Assembly (NCBI RefSeq): GCF_001679925.1
Contig: NZ_LYUZ01000046.1
Span: forward strand, 40,108 to 104,107
Direction of reading: 5' to 3'
DNA from: Leisingera sp. JC1
Lineage (GTDB): Bacteria > Pseudomonadota > Alphaproteobacteria > Rhodobacterales > Rhodobacteraceae
DNA length: 64,000 nt
Positions 37,163 through 48,914 of this stretch are shown here, piece by piece. The position numbers and the translations under genes were made by a program. Under the pieces are notes generated by a model. It saw only the letters and a list, made by a program, of their open reading frames with translations, searched no databases and had not been told where the DNA came from. Positions within the stretch are counted from its first letter, which is position 1; each line of letters begins with the position of its first letter.

Positions 37163-37531
37163 ATGTATGTCGCAGGATTTGTAATCCCCGTTCCCGAAGA
37201 AAACCTTGAGGCCTACAAGGCCTGGGCCAAAGCCAGCGCCGCGCTTTTCAGGGAATACGGCTGCCTCGAAATCGTCGACGCCTGGGAGGACAACGTGCCC
37301 GACGGCCAGCAAACCGACTTCCGCCGCGCCGTGGCCGCCAAGCCCGGAGAAAAGATCGTGCTCAGCTGGCAGGTATGGCCCAGCCGGACAGAAATGGAAC
37401 AGGCCGAGGCGCAGATTGCCAAGGACAGCCGCTTTGACATCCCGGTAGAAATCCCGTTCGACCACCGGCGCCTGATCCTGGGTGCCTTTAACCCGATCCA
37501 CACTCTGGGACGGGAAGACGGCACAAGCTGA
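37163..37531 (+). CDS. DUF1428 family protein
   Basis: 122 aa from ATG 37163 with GGAAGGG upstream. MYVAGFVIPVPEENLEAYKAWA and the WQVWPSRTEMEQAEAQI segment are typical of DUF1428, a ferredoxin-like (dimeric alpha-beta barrel) fold of unknown function. Convergent with the MATE gene. Confidence 0.92.
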   Translation: MYVAGFVIPVPEENLEAYKAWAKASAALFREYGCLEIVDAWEDNVPDGQQTDFRRAVAAKPGEKIVLSWQVWPSRTEMEQAEAQIAKDSRFDIPVEIPFDHRRLILGAFNPIHTLGREDGTS

Positions 37532-37545
37532 CACTGGTTCATGCC

Positions 37546-38925
37546 TCAGGCGGCAGTGCCCACCTTCTGGATCGAGCGGCGCCAGAACCGCAGCATCAGG
37601 AACAGCCCGGCGCAGGTCAGGCCGGCAACCAGCCCCATCCAGACCCCCAGGCCTTCCCAGCCCAGCAGGAAGCCAAAGACATAGGAGGCCGGGATGCCCA
37701 CCGCCCAATAGCTGAGCGCCGCAATCACCATTGGCACACCGGTGTCCTGCACCCCGCGCAGCAATCCCAGCGCCACCGCCTGCATTCCGTCCATCAGCTG
37801 AAACAGCGCCGCCGCCGCCAGCAGGCCGCCGCCGATCAGCAGAATCGCGTCCTTCTGCGGATCTTCCGCGTCCAGGAACAGCGACATCAGCGGGTCCGGA
37901 ATGGTCAGGAACAGAACAATTGCCACCGCCGACACCGCCAGCGACATCACCGTCACCGCCTTGCCGCCGCGCGCCAGATGCTCGCGGTCGCCGCGGCCAA
38001 AGGCATTGCCTGCCCGGATGGTGGCGGCGTTGGACAGCCCAAGGTGCACCATGAACGTCAGCCCGCCCAAAGAGATCGCAATGCCATGCGCCGCCAGCGG
38101 CACCGTGCCCAGCCAGCCCATCAGCATGGCTGAAGCCGCAAACAGGCTGGCCTCCGCCAGGGTCGTCAGCCCGATCGGCGTGCCCATGCGGAACACCTTG
38201 CCCAGCATCTCCCAGTCCGGCCGGTGGAAGTTCTTCAACAGCTCATGCTGCGGCAGAACCTTCAGCGCATAGGCCAGCACCAGCACAAAGGACACGCCAT
38301 TGGTCACCAGTGAGGCGATCGCCGCCCCGGTGATCCCCAGCTCCGGCGCGCCCCAGTTGCCGAAGATCAGCGCATAGTTCACCAGCGCGTTGATCACCGC
38401 GGCAAAGACCGACAGCCACAGCACGATCTGGGTGCGCTCCAGCGCTGCGAGGTAGGACTTCGCGACCATGTACAGCAGCGCCGGAAACAGCGACCAGCCG
38501 GCAATCCGCAGGTACTCCGCCGCGTCATGCGCCACTTTCGCCTCCTGCCCCAGCGCCAGCAGGATCGGCTCCGACCACCACAACAGCGGCATCGCCGCCA
38601 CGCCATAGGCCAGCGACAGCCACAGCCCCATGCGGGTCGAGCGGCGGATCTGCCGCTCCTCTCCCGCGCCGGCCGCGGCCGCCACCATCGGCATCACCGC
38701 AAAGGCAAAGCCGGAGCCCAACAGGAAAATCGAGAAGAAGTAGGATGAGCCCAGCGTCACCGCTGCCAGCTCCGCCACCCCGTACCAGCCCAGCATGACG
38801 GTATCGGTCAGGCCGATGGCAAACTGCGCCACATGGCCGCCGATCAGCGGCAGGCCCAGAACGGCAATCGCCCGCACGTGGCCGCGCAGAGGCATCTCGG
38901 TGTGTTTGGTCGCTAACGTACTCAT
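37546..38925 (-). CDS. MATE family multidrug efflux transporter
   Basis: 459 aa from ATG 38925 (MSTLATKHTEMPLRGH), typical MATE length with about 12 hydrophobic helices. LPLIGGHVAQFAIGLTDTVMLG and VMPMVAAAAGAGE are the two half-repeats' conserved starts. Expected to export cationic or toxic compounds by Na+ or H+ antiport (NorM branch). The open frame continues upstream to 39345 across the neighbouring gene, but this is a shadow. Confidence 0.92.
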   Translation of the reverse strand: MSTLATKHTEMPLRGHVRAIAVLGLPLIGGHVAQFAIGLTDTVMLGWYGVAELAAVTLGSSYFFSIFLLGSGFAFAVMPMVAAAAGAGEERQIRRSTRMGLWLSLAYGVAAMPLLWWSEPILLALGQEAKVAHDAAEYLRIAGWSLFPALLYMVAKSYLAALERTQIVLWLSVFAAVINALVNYALIFGNWGAPELGITGAAIASLVTNGVSFVLVLAYALKVLPQHELLKNFHRPDWEMLGKVFRMGTPIGLTTLAEASLFAASAMLMGWLGTVPLAAHGIAISLGGLTFMVHLGLSNAATIRAGNAFGRGDREHLARGGKAVTVMSLAVSAVAIVLFLTIPDPLMSLFLDAEDPQKDAILLIGGGLLAAAALFQLMDGMQAVALGLLRGVQDTGVPMVIAALSYWAVGIPASYVFGFLLGWEGLGVWMGLVAGLTCAGLFLMLRFWRRSIQKVGTAA

Positions 38926-39037
38926 CCCGCCAGCCTTAGGCGCCCCCGCACGCCCCGGCAAGAGAAGAGTTTCCTTGCCTGCGCACAGGCCCATGGTGGT
39001 ATTCTGCACAGGCAACCCTTCGCAGGAGCCCTTTTGA

Positions 39038-39688
39038 ATGACCGACGCCTTTGCCCAGCTGATCCCCGATGCCCGCGCCTTTCTGGCGGAGCTTGCGCAG
39101 AACAACAGCCGGGACTGGTTCACCGCGCACAAGGACCGGTACGAGGCGCAGCTGAAATCCCCCGCGCTCCTGCTGATGGACGAGGTCGCACAGGCGATCA
39201 GCCGCCGCAGCGGCGCGCAAGTCACCGCCAAGCTGTTCCGCCCGCAGCGCGACGTGCGGTTTTCCAAGGACAAGACGCCGTACAATTCCCATCTGCACAT
39301 GATGTGGACCCTGAACGGCGCAGGCTGTGCGCTGTTCTTCGGCATCGCACCGGATTATTGCACCGCTGGCGGCGGCATCATGGGCTTCAGCAAGGCGCAG
39401 ATGCCGCGCTGGCGGCAGGCCATCGACGGCGCCTTCGGCGATGAAACCGCGGCACTGGTGGACATCCTCGCGCTCAAAGGGTTTGCAGCCAGGGACCCGG
39501 AACTGAAACGCGTCCCCGCCCCCTATGGCAAGGCCCATCCCCACGGCGCGCTGCTGCAGCGCAAGTCGCTGACGGTCTGGCATGAGATGAACGCGCAAGA
39601 GCAGGCCGCCCCGATGGGCGCGCTGATGTCTGCCTATCTGACACAGGAGCCGATGTTCGCCCTGCTGGACAGTGCTTTGGCGGGGTAA
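39038..39688 (+). CDS. DUF2461 / TIGR02453 family protein
   Basis: 216 aa. AFLAELAQNNSRDWFTAHKDRYE and RPQRDVRFSKDKTPYNSHLH are the signature of this widespread family of unknown function. Full length. Confidence 0.92.
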   Translation: MTDAFAQLIPDARAFLAELAQNNSRDWFTAHKDRYEAQLKSPALLLMDEVAQAISRRSGAQVTAKLFRPQRDVRFSKDKTPYNSHLHMMWTLNGAGCALFFGIAPDYCTAGGGIMGFSKAQMPRWRQAIDGAFGDETAALVDILALKGFAARDPELKRVPAPYGKAHPHGALLQRKSLTVWHEMNAQEQAAPMGALMSAYLTQEPMFALLDSALAG

Positions 39689-39715
39689 GGCTCCTTTGCT
39701 GGACTAAACTTTGCT

Positions 39716-40006
39716 TCAGCTTTCGCCTGACGAAGCAGTGCTCCCTTTTCTTTCTCTCCTGCGGAGAGCATCGGCATCCACCTTGATGAGCCTGAGCAGC
39801 ATAAACGTAACCACTGGAGGAAAAACCCACACAAGCCAGGGGGCAAAGAAACGGGCACGGCTGCTGTCTAGATAAATTTCAGGCTCGTAAAAAACGTAGT
39901 AAATCAAGACAAGCTCTGTCGTGAGTACCGTGCAAAAAAGGAAAAACAGCACCCTCATAGCTTTGGGCTTACTGATAAACCAACACAAGTCACTCAAGGA
40001 CGGCAT
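39716..40006 (-). CDS. Small two-helix membrane protein in an A+T-rich patch
   Basis: 96 aa with AGGAG upstream of ATG 40006. Two hydrophobic segments (MRVLFFLFCTVLTTELVLIYYVF and FFAPWLVWVFPPVVTFMLLRL) and a basic tail. The surrounding 39690-40170 is visibly richer in A+T than its neighbours, consistent with recent acquisition. No family recognised. Confidence 0.6.
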   Translation of the reverse strand: MPSLSDLCWFISKPKAMRVLFFLFCTVLTTELVLIYYVFYEPEIYLDSSRARFFAPWLVWVFPPVVTFMLLRLIKVDADALRRRERKGSTASSGES

Positions 40007-40155
40007 CGCCTCTGCTCCTTTCTGGAATTCTCAAAGTTCACATTTATGCAATCAGGAAGCATTGTTGCGGCAAACCCAAAATGTGCCCAATAACAAACGG
40101 CAAGGCGATCACTTTCAAATGCTTTCCTCTCACCTGCTGCGCGGGCTCGTCGCTC

Positions 40156-41100
40156 TTACAACGCCCGCAGCATGATCTGGCTGGCCAGCACCGCCACCAC
40201 GGCGCCGGCAAGGATCTCCAGCACCGCCGCCGCGCGCAAGGCACCAGTGCCTTCCATCTGCGCCAGTGCGCCCTTGCGCATTGTGACGGCCGCAACCGCC
40301 ACCGCGACCGTCACCGTGGCGGTGCCCAGCCCCATGGCAAAGGCACCGGCGATCCCGGCCCACAGAACCCCCATCCGCCAGGTCAAGAGCAGCAGGAACA
40401 CCGCGCCGGTGCAGGGCCGCAGCGCCACCGCGCCGATGATCGCCAGCGCATCGCGCAGCGACTGCACATTGGCAGCTTCCTCCACCGTCGGCCCGTGCCG
40501 GTGCCCGCAGGAGGCGCAGACCCCGTCATCATGATCATGATCGTGTTCATGATCATGGCCATGCCCATGGTGATGGTGTCCGGCATGGCCTGCCACCTGA
40601 ACGGTGCGGCTGCCCAGAAGCCGCCGCAGGCCCCGCACCAGCAGCCACACTCCTACCAGCGCAATCAGCCCGTATGACAGCGGCGCCAGCACATCCTCCG
40701 CCGCATTGGTCAGCTGCTCACGTCCCCAGTCCAGCAGCATCAGCCCGCCCGCCACCAGCAGAACGGCTGTACCGGCCTGCGCCAGCGAGGACGCCAGCGC
40801 CAGCCCCGCCAGCCGCATGAGCGGCACCGGCTTGCCCATGCCGTAACCGCCAATCACCAGCTTGCCATGTCCCGGCCCGGCAGCATGAAAGAACCCGTAG
40901 GCAAAACACAGGGACAACAGCGCCAACAGCGCCCCCGGTTCCCCGGCACGCAACGCCCGCAACCCCCGCGCCATTGCATTCTGCGCCTCGCGCTGGCCCT
41001 CGGCAGCCCAGGCGGACACCATTCCGGACCCGCCAAAGCCCCAAAGCCACACCGCCAGGGCCGCCACAAATAATGCCGCAATTGTTAAGAAAATCTTCAC
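40156..41100 (-). CDS. NicO/RcnA-type nickel/cobalt transporter
   Basis: 314 aa, GTG start at 41100 one base after the DUF1007 stop. Six or more membrane helices; [20 protein letters not shown] and [16 protein letters not shown] are NicO family motifs. A histidine-rich loop ([18 protein letters not shown]) followed by CASCGHRH lies between helices and should bind metal. Direction (uptake or efflux) cannot be read from sequence. Confidence 0.93.
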   Translation of the reverse strand: MKIFLTIAALFVAALAVWLWGFGGSGMVSAWAAEGQREAQNAMARGLRALRAGEPGALLALLSLCFAYGFFHAAGPGHGKLVIGGYGMGKPVPLMRLAGLALASSLAQAGTAVLLVAGGLMLLDWGREQLTNAAEDVLAPLSYGLIALVGVWLLVRGLRRLLGSRTVQVAGHAGHHHHGHGHDHEHDHDHDDGVCASCGHRHGPTVEEAANVQSLRDALAIIGAVALRPCTGAVFLLLLTWRMGVLWAGIAGAFAMGLGTATVTVAVAVAAVTMRKGALAQMEGTGALRAAAVLEILAGAVVAVLASQIMLRAL

Positions 41101-41101
41101 C

Positions 41102-41737
41102 TTACGCGCCGCAGCTCAAGCGCACGGTATCGGCAAATGCTTCACCCACCTCCGGGTAAGCCTCCTCTGCCTGATTTGCCGGCATCGCATAGAGCAGCTC
41201 TTCCACCAGGGTATAAGCCTGATCGAGGTTGGGCGGGGTGATACTGCCCTGGCAGCCGCCGCTAACCTCCAGCCCCTGATTCACCGTGTAGGCGGTGTAG
41301 TAGGTCGGATCATAGGCCTTGATCACCACCCCGTCCGCTTCCTGGGGCTGTGTCAGAACCCGTCGGTGCCGGGTGGTGATCCGCCCGTCCTTCACCTCGG
41401 TCGACAAATGCTCAGGCGCGCCCAGGCCCAGCGCCTCGCCGTCCAATGTCAGGTAAGTATCGCCCTGAAACCCCTCGCTCCAGGCCAGGTCAAACCCTTG
41501 CAGCTGTGCCAGTTCCTCCGCCGTCAGGCTGCCGTCGAAATCACTGTCCAGCCCCCGGTCCTCAAAGATCAGCAGCGAATAGAATTCATCATAGGCCCAG
41601 GTGATCTCCACCGCCTGCAATTGCCCGCCGTCCGAGACCACCAGTTTCATTCCGGTGTCGACAAAGATATGCGGATGCGCCCCGGCGCCCGCAGGGGCCA
41701 GCAGCGCAAGTGCCAGAAGTGGAGCAAGATGTTTCAT
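41102..41737 (-). CDS. DUF1007 family periplasmic protein
   Basis: 211 aa from ATG 41737. Signal peptide [20 protein letters not shown], then [14 protein letters not shown], the N-terminal His motif exposed after cleavage (possible metal site). DUF1007 proteins pair with NicO transporters; the two genes are one base apart here. Probably a periplasmic metal-binding partner. Confidence 0.9.
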   Translation of the reverse strand: MKHLAPLLALALLAPAGAGAHPHIFVDTGMKLVVSDGGQLQAVEITWAYDEFYSLLIFEDRGLDSDFDGSLTAEELAQLQGFDLAWSEGFQGDTYLTLDGEALGLGAPEHLSTEVKDGRITTRHRRVLTQPQEADGVVIKAYDPTYYTAYTVNQGLEVSGGCQGSITPPNLDQAYTLVEELLYAMPANQAEEAYPEVGEAFADTVRLSCGA

Positions 41738-41799
41738 GCCCAAAGACTTAAGCCCAGTTCGGCGCCCCCGCAAGCGCGAGGCCGCACCGCAAGCGGGGA

Positions 41800-42729
41800 T
41801 CAGCGCGTCCGTGTTTCAGGATGCAGCGCCTTACCCAGGATGTGATCGGACTGGTGGATCACATGATGCGCCTGGCCGACAATCAACGGATCCGGTGCCT
41901 GCGCGATCTCCGGATCCTTGCCCGGATAGTCCAGCGAAGCCAGGAAGTGCCGCATGCAGTTCAGCCGCGCCCGCTTCTTGCAGTTCGACTTGATCACCGT
42001 CCAGGGCGCATCCGCGGTGTCGGTGTAAAAGAACATCGCCTCCTTGGCCTCGGTGTAATCGTCCCATTTGCCAAGCGAGGCCTTGTCGATCGGCGACAGC
42101 TTCCACTGTTTCAGCGGATCGGTCTCGCGCGAGACAAACCGACGCTTCTGCTCTGCCTGCGTGACCGAGAACCAGTATTTGTAAAGCCGGATGCCGGACC
42201 GCACCAGCATCCGCTCAAACTCCGGCGCCTGCCGCATGAACTCCAGGTATTCATTCGGTTCGCAGAAGCTCATCACCCGCTCGACGCCCGCCCGGTTGTA
42301 CCAGGACCGGTCATAGAAAACGATCTCGCCGCTGGTCGGCAGATGCTGCACGTAGCGCTGGAAATACCACTGCCCGCGCTCCTCATCCGACGGCTTGTTC
42401 AAGGCGACCACCCGGGCAGAGCGCGGGTTCAGATGCTCAGTGAACCGCTTGATGGTGCCGCCCTTGCCTGCCGCATCGCGCCCCTCGAACAGCATCACGA
42501 ATTTCCCGCCGGTCTCCTGCGCCCACAGCTGCACCTTCAGCAGCTCCGCCTGCAGCCGCGCCTTCTCCGCCTCATACGCCTTGCGCGCCATTTTCTTGGG
42601 GTACGGGTACTTGCCGCTCTCAAACGCCCGGCGGATGTCCTCGGCACTGGGCCCGCGGGCCTCCCCGGCGGGTTTCGCAGGCATCTGCGCTGCGGTGCTG
42701 TTCACGGTCTTCTCTGCTGCGGCGTCCAT
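41800..42729 (-). CDS. ppk2: Polyphosphate kinase 2 family protein
   Basis: 309 aa from ATG 42729 behind GAGGGAG. Walker A FEGRDAAGKGGTIKRF, the Walker-B region FYDRSWYNRAGVERVM and lid EQKRRFVSRETDPLKQWK mark class I PPK2, which phosphorylates nucleoside diphosphates (or GDP/ADP) with polyphosphate. Stands alone. Confidence 0.95.
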   Translation of the reverse strand: MDAAAEKTVNSTAAQMPAKPAGEARGPSAEDIRRAFESGKYPYPKKMARKAYEAEKARLQAELLKVQLWAQETGGKFVMLFEGRDAAGKGGTIKRFTEHLNPRSARVVALNKPSDEERGQWYFQRYVQHLPTSGEIVFYDRSWYNRAGVERVMSFCEPNEYLEFMRQAPEFERMLVRSGIRLYKYWFSVTQAEQKRRFVSRETDPLKQWKLSPIDKASLGKWDDYTEAKEAMFFYTDTADAPWTVIKSNCKKRARLNCMRHFLASLDYPGKDPEIAQAPDPLIVGQAHHVIHQSDHILGKALHPETRTR

Positions 42730-42824
42730 CAAACACTCCCTCTTTCATTCTGCGCCGCAACCTTACCGCCTCCGGGGCACCCCCGCGCTGACCTGCATCA
42801 AAAGATACGCCATCCGCACAACAA

Positions 42825-42846
42825 AAGCGGCCGCAGCGGGCCGCTT
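42825..42846. terminator. Hairpin between the peroxidase-like gene and ppk2
   Basis: AAGCGGCC (42825-42832) with GGCCGCTT (42839-42846), preceded by A-rich sequence. It lies upstream of ppk2 and about 65 bp past the stop of the gene ending at 42911, so it fits as a terminator for neither strand perfectly. Confidence 0.45.
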
Positions 42847-42910
42847 GATCCTTTTCATCCGGCTGAAAATATCCTTGGGCGAGGCCGAAAGGGGCCGAGG
42901 GGCAAAGCCC

Positions 42911-43519
42911 CTACGTGTGCCCCCAATCGTCCGGGTTCTCCGAATTGTTCGGGCTCAGCCCCAGCACATCCCCCTTGGTGGAGCACCCTAGCCCCAGCAC
43001 CGTCCGGTTCGCATAGGAGAAATAGGCAGTCACCTGGTTGATCTCCAGGATTTCTCCGTCGTCGAACCCAGCCTCCCGCAAGGCGTCAATGTCCGCCTCG
43101 CTCACGCTGGCAGGCTCCTCGGTCAGCATCCGCGCATAGCCCATCGCCAGCACCTGCGCAGGCTCCAGCGGGGCAGCACCCGGATCGCGCGCCTCGATGG
43201 CGGACCTGATCGCCAGCCCGCGCTCCTCATCCCCCAGCAGCCGCTGCAGCCCGGCAAAGTGATGCTCGACGCAATAGGCGCAGTCATTCAAGGACGACAC
43301 CCAGACCCCAAGCACCTCCAGAAACCATTTCGGGACCTTGTTGCCGGTGTGGTGCAGCACGTTCTTGTACAGCGCCATATGGCCTTCCATTGAATGCGGC
43401 CGCAGGGAGTGCACCATCATGATGTTGTCGACATTGTCGCCCGGCCCGGTCACCCGTTCATACAGCTTCTTCAGCTTGCCGGTTGCCTCTTCAAACGGAA
43501 CGGTCCTGATCCAGGCCAT
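42911..43519 (-). CDS. Peroxidase-related (AhpD/carboxymuconolactone decarboxylase fold) protein
   Basis: 202 aa. The AhpD-type motif LNDCAYCVEHH carries the redox CxxC and following His. MAWIRTVPFEEATGKLKKLYERV is the usual start of the peroxidase-related enzyme family. Likely a thiol-dependent peroxide or reductant enzyme. The region 43520-43752 contains only a GC-rich inverted repeat (arms CGCGCCTGCC 43622-43631 and GGCAGGCGCG 43641-43650). Confidence 0.9.
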   Translation of the reverse strand: MAWIRTVPFEEATGKLKKLYERVTGPGDNVDNIMMVHSLRPHSMEGHMALYKNVLHHTGNKVPKWFLEVLGVWVSSLNDCAYCVEHHFAGLQRLLGDEERGLAIRSAIEARDPGAAPLEPAQVLAMGYARMLTEEPASVSEADIDALREAGFDDGEILEINQVTAYFSYANRTVLGLGCSTKGDVLGLSPNNSENPDDWGHT

Positions 43520-43752
43520 GTGCTTCTCCCTGATTGTCTGGTCCGGAGAGTAACTGGATCTGACACCGCGGAAAGGAGAAACCGAGCGTCACAGATGTTC
43601 TGCCTGGCGGCACCGCCGCCCCGCGCCTGCCTGCCCCCCCGGCAGGCGCGTTCACCGGCTCAACCAGACGCAGCGGCAATCATCAATCCCGCCGGGTGCC
43701 AAGCAGCCCCGTCACGTCTGCGCCCGCCCAGGCAGGCGCGGGTCTCCTTGCT

Positions 43753-45168
43753 TTACTTCGCCGCCTCCCGCGCCACCGCGGCAATGGCTGCCCGCACATC
43801 CGCCTCGCGGCTGCGGTGGTTGGTGATGGCGGCGCGCAGCATCACCCGGCCGTCTGCGCGGGTGGTCGAGAACACCGCCTCGCCGCTCTCCTGCAGGGTC
43901 TGGGCGATATCCGCATTCAGCGCTGACTGCGCCTCCGGCGCCAGATCGCTGCGCGCGGTGAACACGCAGACATTCGACACCACCGGCGCCCCCAATTCCA
44001 TAAGGGGCTGCGCCGCCACCTCAGCGGCCATGAACGCCGCCAGTTCGCAATTGCCGGTAATCGCCTCGGAAAACGCCGCCTCGCCATAGGTCTCCAGCGC
44101 CGTCCACACCTTCAGCGCCCGGTTGCCGCGGCTCAGGTCGATGCCGTAGTCGCAGAACCACGGCTCGCCGCCCGCCAGCCCGCGCTCGGCCCCTTCCAGG
44201 TAGGATGGCCGCGCCGCAAAGGCCGCCCTGTGCTCGTCCTCATTGCGCAGCAGCGCCATACCGCAGTCGTAGCCCACGTACATCCACTTGTGGAAATCCA
44301 GCGCAATGCTGTCTGCCCGCCCGATCCCATCGCTCAAAGACCGCCAGGGTTCCTCCGCAATCCGCGTCCAGGCGCCAAAGGCCCCGTCCACATGCAGCCA
44401 CAGCCCCAGATCTGCTGCCGCATCCGCCAAGGCATTCAGGTCGTCAAACAGCCCCAGGTCCACGGTGCCCGCGTTGCCGACCACCAGAAAGGGCAACGCG
44501 CCTGCAGCCTTGTCCTCTGCTACCATCCGGGCCAGGGCCGCGCAGTCCAGCTTGCCCTCCGCCAGCGGCACCTTGCGCAGGTTGTCCGAGCCGATGCCCA
44601 GCAGTTCCACCGCCTTCAGCGTCGCATTGTGCACGCCCTCGCCCGCATAGGCGGTCAGCCGCACCGCGCCCTGCCCGGATTTGCGCAGATCCTCCATGAC
44701 CCGCAGCCGCGCCGCCTGAAAGGCAATCACCGTTGCCTGCGAGGTGCCGGTCACCAGAATGCCGCTGGCGCTCTCCGGCATGCCCATTCTGGCCCGCGTC
44801 CAGTCCACCACCGCGCGCTCCATATAGTTCGCGCCATGATCGCGGCCGCCCATATTGGCATTGACCGCCGCCGCCGCGAGGGAGCTGATAAGGTCCGAGG
44901 CCAGCCCCGACCCCTGCACCCAGCCCCAGAACCGCGGATGAATATTGCCACCGTGATAGGGCAGCACGTCGCGGATGATCCGGTCCACCGTCTCCCGCGG
45001 CCCGCGCGCCTCCGCCGTCACCGCATAGCGCGCATCGATATCCTCCGGCACCGGCTGCCAAGGGTGCTCTGCCGCCTGCTGCATCTGGTCCAGCGCCGCC
45101 TCCAGCATCCGCTGCGCCTCCGCCCGGAATGCCGCCCAGTCCTGCGTCCTGATCCCCTTCTCAGCCAC
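43753..45168 (-). CDS. Group II pyridoxal-dependent decarboxylase
   Basis: 471 aa using GTG 45168 (VAEKGIRTQDW), chosen for the AGGAGGAGGG site upstream; the frame is open to 45363 but that part is unlike the family. PLP lysine in ALDFHKWMYVGYDCG, LWLHVDGAFGAW and HPRFWGWVQGSG are typical of aromatic-L-amino-acid / tyrosine decarboxylase relatives. Substrate uncertain. Confidence 0.9.
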   Translation of the reverse strand: MAEKGIRTQDWAAFRAEAQRMLEAALDQMQQAAEHPWQPVPEDIDARYAVTAEARGPRETVDRIIRDVLPYHGGNIHPRFWGWVQGSGLASDLISSLAAAAVNANMGGRDHGANYMERAVVDWTRARMGMPESASGILVTGTSQATVIAFQAARLRVMEDLRKSGQGAVRLTAYAGEGVHNATLKAVELLGIGSDNLRKVPLAEGKLDCAALARMVAEDKAAGALPFLVVGNAGTVDLGLFDDLNALADAAADLGLWLHVDGAFGAWTRIAEEPWRSLSDGIGRADSIALDFHKWMYVGYDCGMALLRNEDEHRAAFAARPSYLEGAERGLAGGEPWFCDYGIDLSRGNRALKVWTALETYGEAAFSEAITGNCELAAFMAAEVAAQPLMELGAPVVSNVCVFTARSDLAPEAQSALNADIAQTLQESGEAVFSTTRADGRVMLRAAITNHRSREADVRAAIAAVAREAAK

Positions 45169-45413
45169 CTGCGCGCCCTCCTCCTGCCTGCCGCTGGCGG
45201 CAGGTTTAGCCCGCAAATGCTGCAGATGCAGCAGTATTTTCGGAACTGCGGCAATCTGAAAACTGTGGTTCGGGATTTTGCGAGCCGCCTTGCTTGCGCA
45301 CCTGCGGAACGCCGGCAACACAAACTGCAAAAATGCCTTCCCGCATAACGGCAGCGCTGGCACACCCGGCTCAACACAGGGTAATGCTCCCGTGTTTAAG
45401 ACAGGAAATTCAC

Positions 45414-46133
45414 ATGTTCAGAGATTCCGCCCTCTTCGAATTCCGCGGCCCCTTTGGCATTCCGGTACAGATCGGCAGCAGCATCATCTTCCTGGCGTTC
45501 CTGTTTCTGTCCGTGGGCGGAGACCCAGCCTATATTGCTTATGACATCGTCTTCCTTCTGATCCTGATCCTGTCCATCTTTCTGCATGAGCTGGGACATG
45601 CCTGGGGCTGCCGGGTGCAGGGCGTCAGTGTGCGCAGGATCATGATCTACGGCGGCGGCGGATTTTGCGAACACGACCCCGCCACCCGCTGCGAAGACGA
45701 GCTGATCGTCGCCATGGGTCCCATCGTTAACCTCGCGCTCTGGGCCATCTGCAGCCTGCTGGTGCCCTATGCCGCAAACCCGGACCTCTCCTGGGCGCTG
45801 GAGGCCGCGGCCGACGTCAATATCATCCTCGCCGTTCTCAACATGCTTCCCGTCATGCCGCTGGACGGCGGCCAGCTGTTCCAGCTGGCCCTGATGCGCA
45901 TCCTGCCTGCGCAGCTTGCCACCCGGATTTGCGGTGGTGTCGGCCTGCTGATTGCGCTTGCCTGGATTCCGATGATGATCGCCTGCATGTATTACTTCGG
46001 CTTCTTTTTGCTGTTCTTTCCGCCAATTGCCTGCACTGGCAGATGCTGCGGCTGGAGCGCTGAGCTGTCAGCCCCGGGGCTTATCCACAGCCCCTTGCGT
46101 CCCTCTTCCACCCGGCCCCAACACCTGCCATAA
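45414..46133 (+). CDS. Site-2 protease (M50) family membrane protein, C-terminus possibly frameshifted
   Basis: 239 aa as read. Zinc site H58-E59-L-G-H62 (FLHELGHAWG) and the second motif LPVMPLDGGQL identify an intramembrane metalloprotease. After PPIA (residue 206) the frame continues into a Cys/Pro/Ser-rich tail. If one base were added near 46030, the frame would read PIALHWQMLRLER and stop at 46063, a much more protein-like end. Either a sequencing error or a real C-terminal change; the catalytic core is intact. Confidence 0.82.
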   Translation: MFRDSALFEFRGPFGIPVQIGSSIIFLAFLFLSVGGDPAYIAYDIVFLLILILSIFLHELGHAWGCRVQGVSVRRIMIYGGGGFCEHDPATRCEDELIVAMGPIVNLALWAICSLLVPYAANPDLSWALEAAADVNIILAVLNMLPVMPLDGGQLFQLALMRILPAQLATRICGGVGLLIALAWIPMMIACMYYFGFFLLFFPPIACTGRCCGWSAELSAPGLIHSPLRPSSTRPQHLP

Positions 46134-46172
46134 TGGCCGCCAATCAACACCAAGGAAGAGCAGCTCCCGCAC

Positions 46173-48131
<1,959 letters not shown>

Positions 48132-48144
48132 GGATTAAGCAGAA

Positions 48145-48882
48145 TTGGGTAGTTTTTTTAGCTTCTTCAGAAACTGGCATGTTTTCCTAACTTGCCTCTA
48201 TTTCGGATTCTGGGCTGGCTACTACAACCGTTTCTCCGCGCAAGGAGGTCATCTTCAACCCAATGAAATTGGAGATTTCCTTGCCGGGGTAGCCGGGCCG
48301 GTTGCGCTTTTTTGGCTCGTAATTGGTTACTACCAACAAAGAAAAGAGCTTCAGAATAGCTCAGATGCCTTAAGACTGCAGGCAGCCGAGCTTGCCAGCG
48401 CTACACGTCAACATACCTCTTTGGCCCGTTCGAGCCTTGAACAACTCAATTTTGAGAAGCAGAAATACGAACTTAGCGAGAAATCAAGACTGGCCTCTGA
48501 GCGAGGAAAGTTCGTAGTTTCACACGGCTCTTGTTGGCACAATGGAAAATTCGTCGAGTTCTATGTCGATGTAACGAACCTTGGTCAAGCAGTTGCTGAC
48601 TTTTCCTTTCTGTTCCCAGCAGGTCTTATTCAGACTACTAGCGAGGCCAATGACAATCAAGAATTCGCGGAAATGGAGTATCCAGTTTGGGAGCGTTTCA
48701 AAGGCCGCAGGTATTGTTTCGCTGTAAGCAAAGGGCATTCAGGAAAAAAGTTTGATTTTCTTCTTACCTATACGAATGCAGACGGTAGCGAGCATTCGAA
48801 AACATTTGTATTCGAGTTCGATGCTGAAGGCGGAGAATACATGAAGGAATTCGGGTCTGACGGCTTTTTGGAAATTAGCTAG
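48145..48882 (+). CDS. Unknown A+T-rich membrane/coiled-coil protein
   Basis: Up to 245 aa from TTG 48145, 13 bp after parE; the start is uncertain because the next in-frame ATG is well inside. Two N-terminal hydrophobic segments (FLTCLYFGFWAGYYNRF and FLAGVAGPVALFWLVIGYYQQ) precede a coiled coil (residues about 65-115: RKELQNSSDALRLQAAELAS) and a C-terminal beta-rich domain (KFVEFYVDVTNLGQAVADFS). Base composition is clearly unlike parE. The fold layout recalls small membrane-anchored accessory proteins, but I recognise no family. Confidence 0.65.
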   Translation: MGSFFSFFRNWHVFLTCLYFGFWAGYYNRFSAQGGHLQPNEIGDFLAGVAGPVALFWLVIGYYQQRKELQNSSDALRLQAAELASATRQHTSLARSSLEQLNFEKQKYELSEKSRLASERGKFVVSHGSCWHNGKFVEFYVDVTNLGQAVADFSFLFPAGLIQTTSEANDNQEFAEMEYPVWERFKGRRYCFAVSKGHSGKKFDFLLTYTNADGSEHSKTFVFEFDAEGGEYMKEFGSDGFLEIS

Positions 48883-48914
48883 CAAGTAACTCTTCGGCAA
48901 CCGTCCACCCTCCC

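Noticed and set aside
46081..46089. Perfect DnaA box TTATCCACA upstream of parE
   Set aside because: Only one box, no A+T-rich unwinding region or box cluster, and no dnaA nearby, so it is not evidence for an origin.
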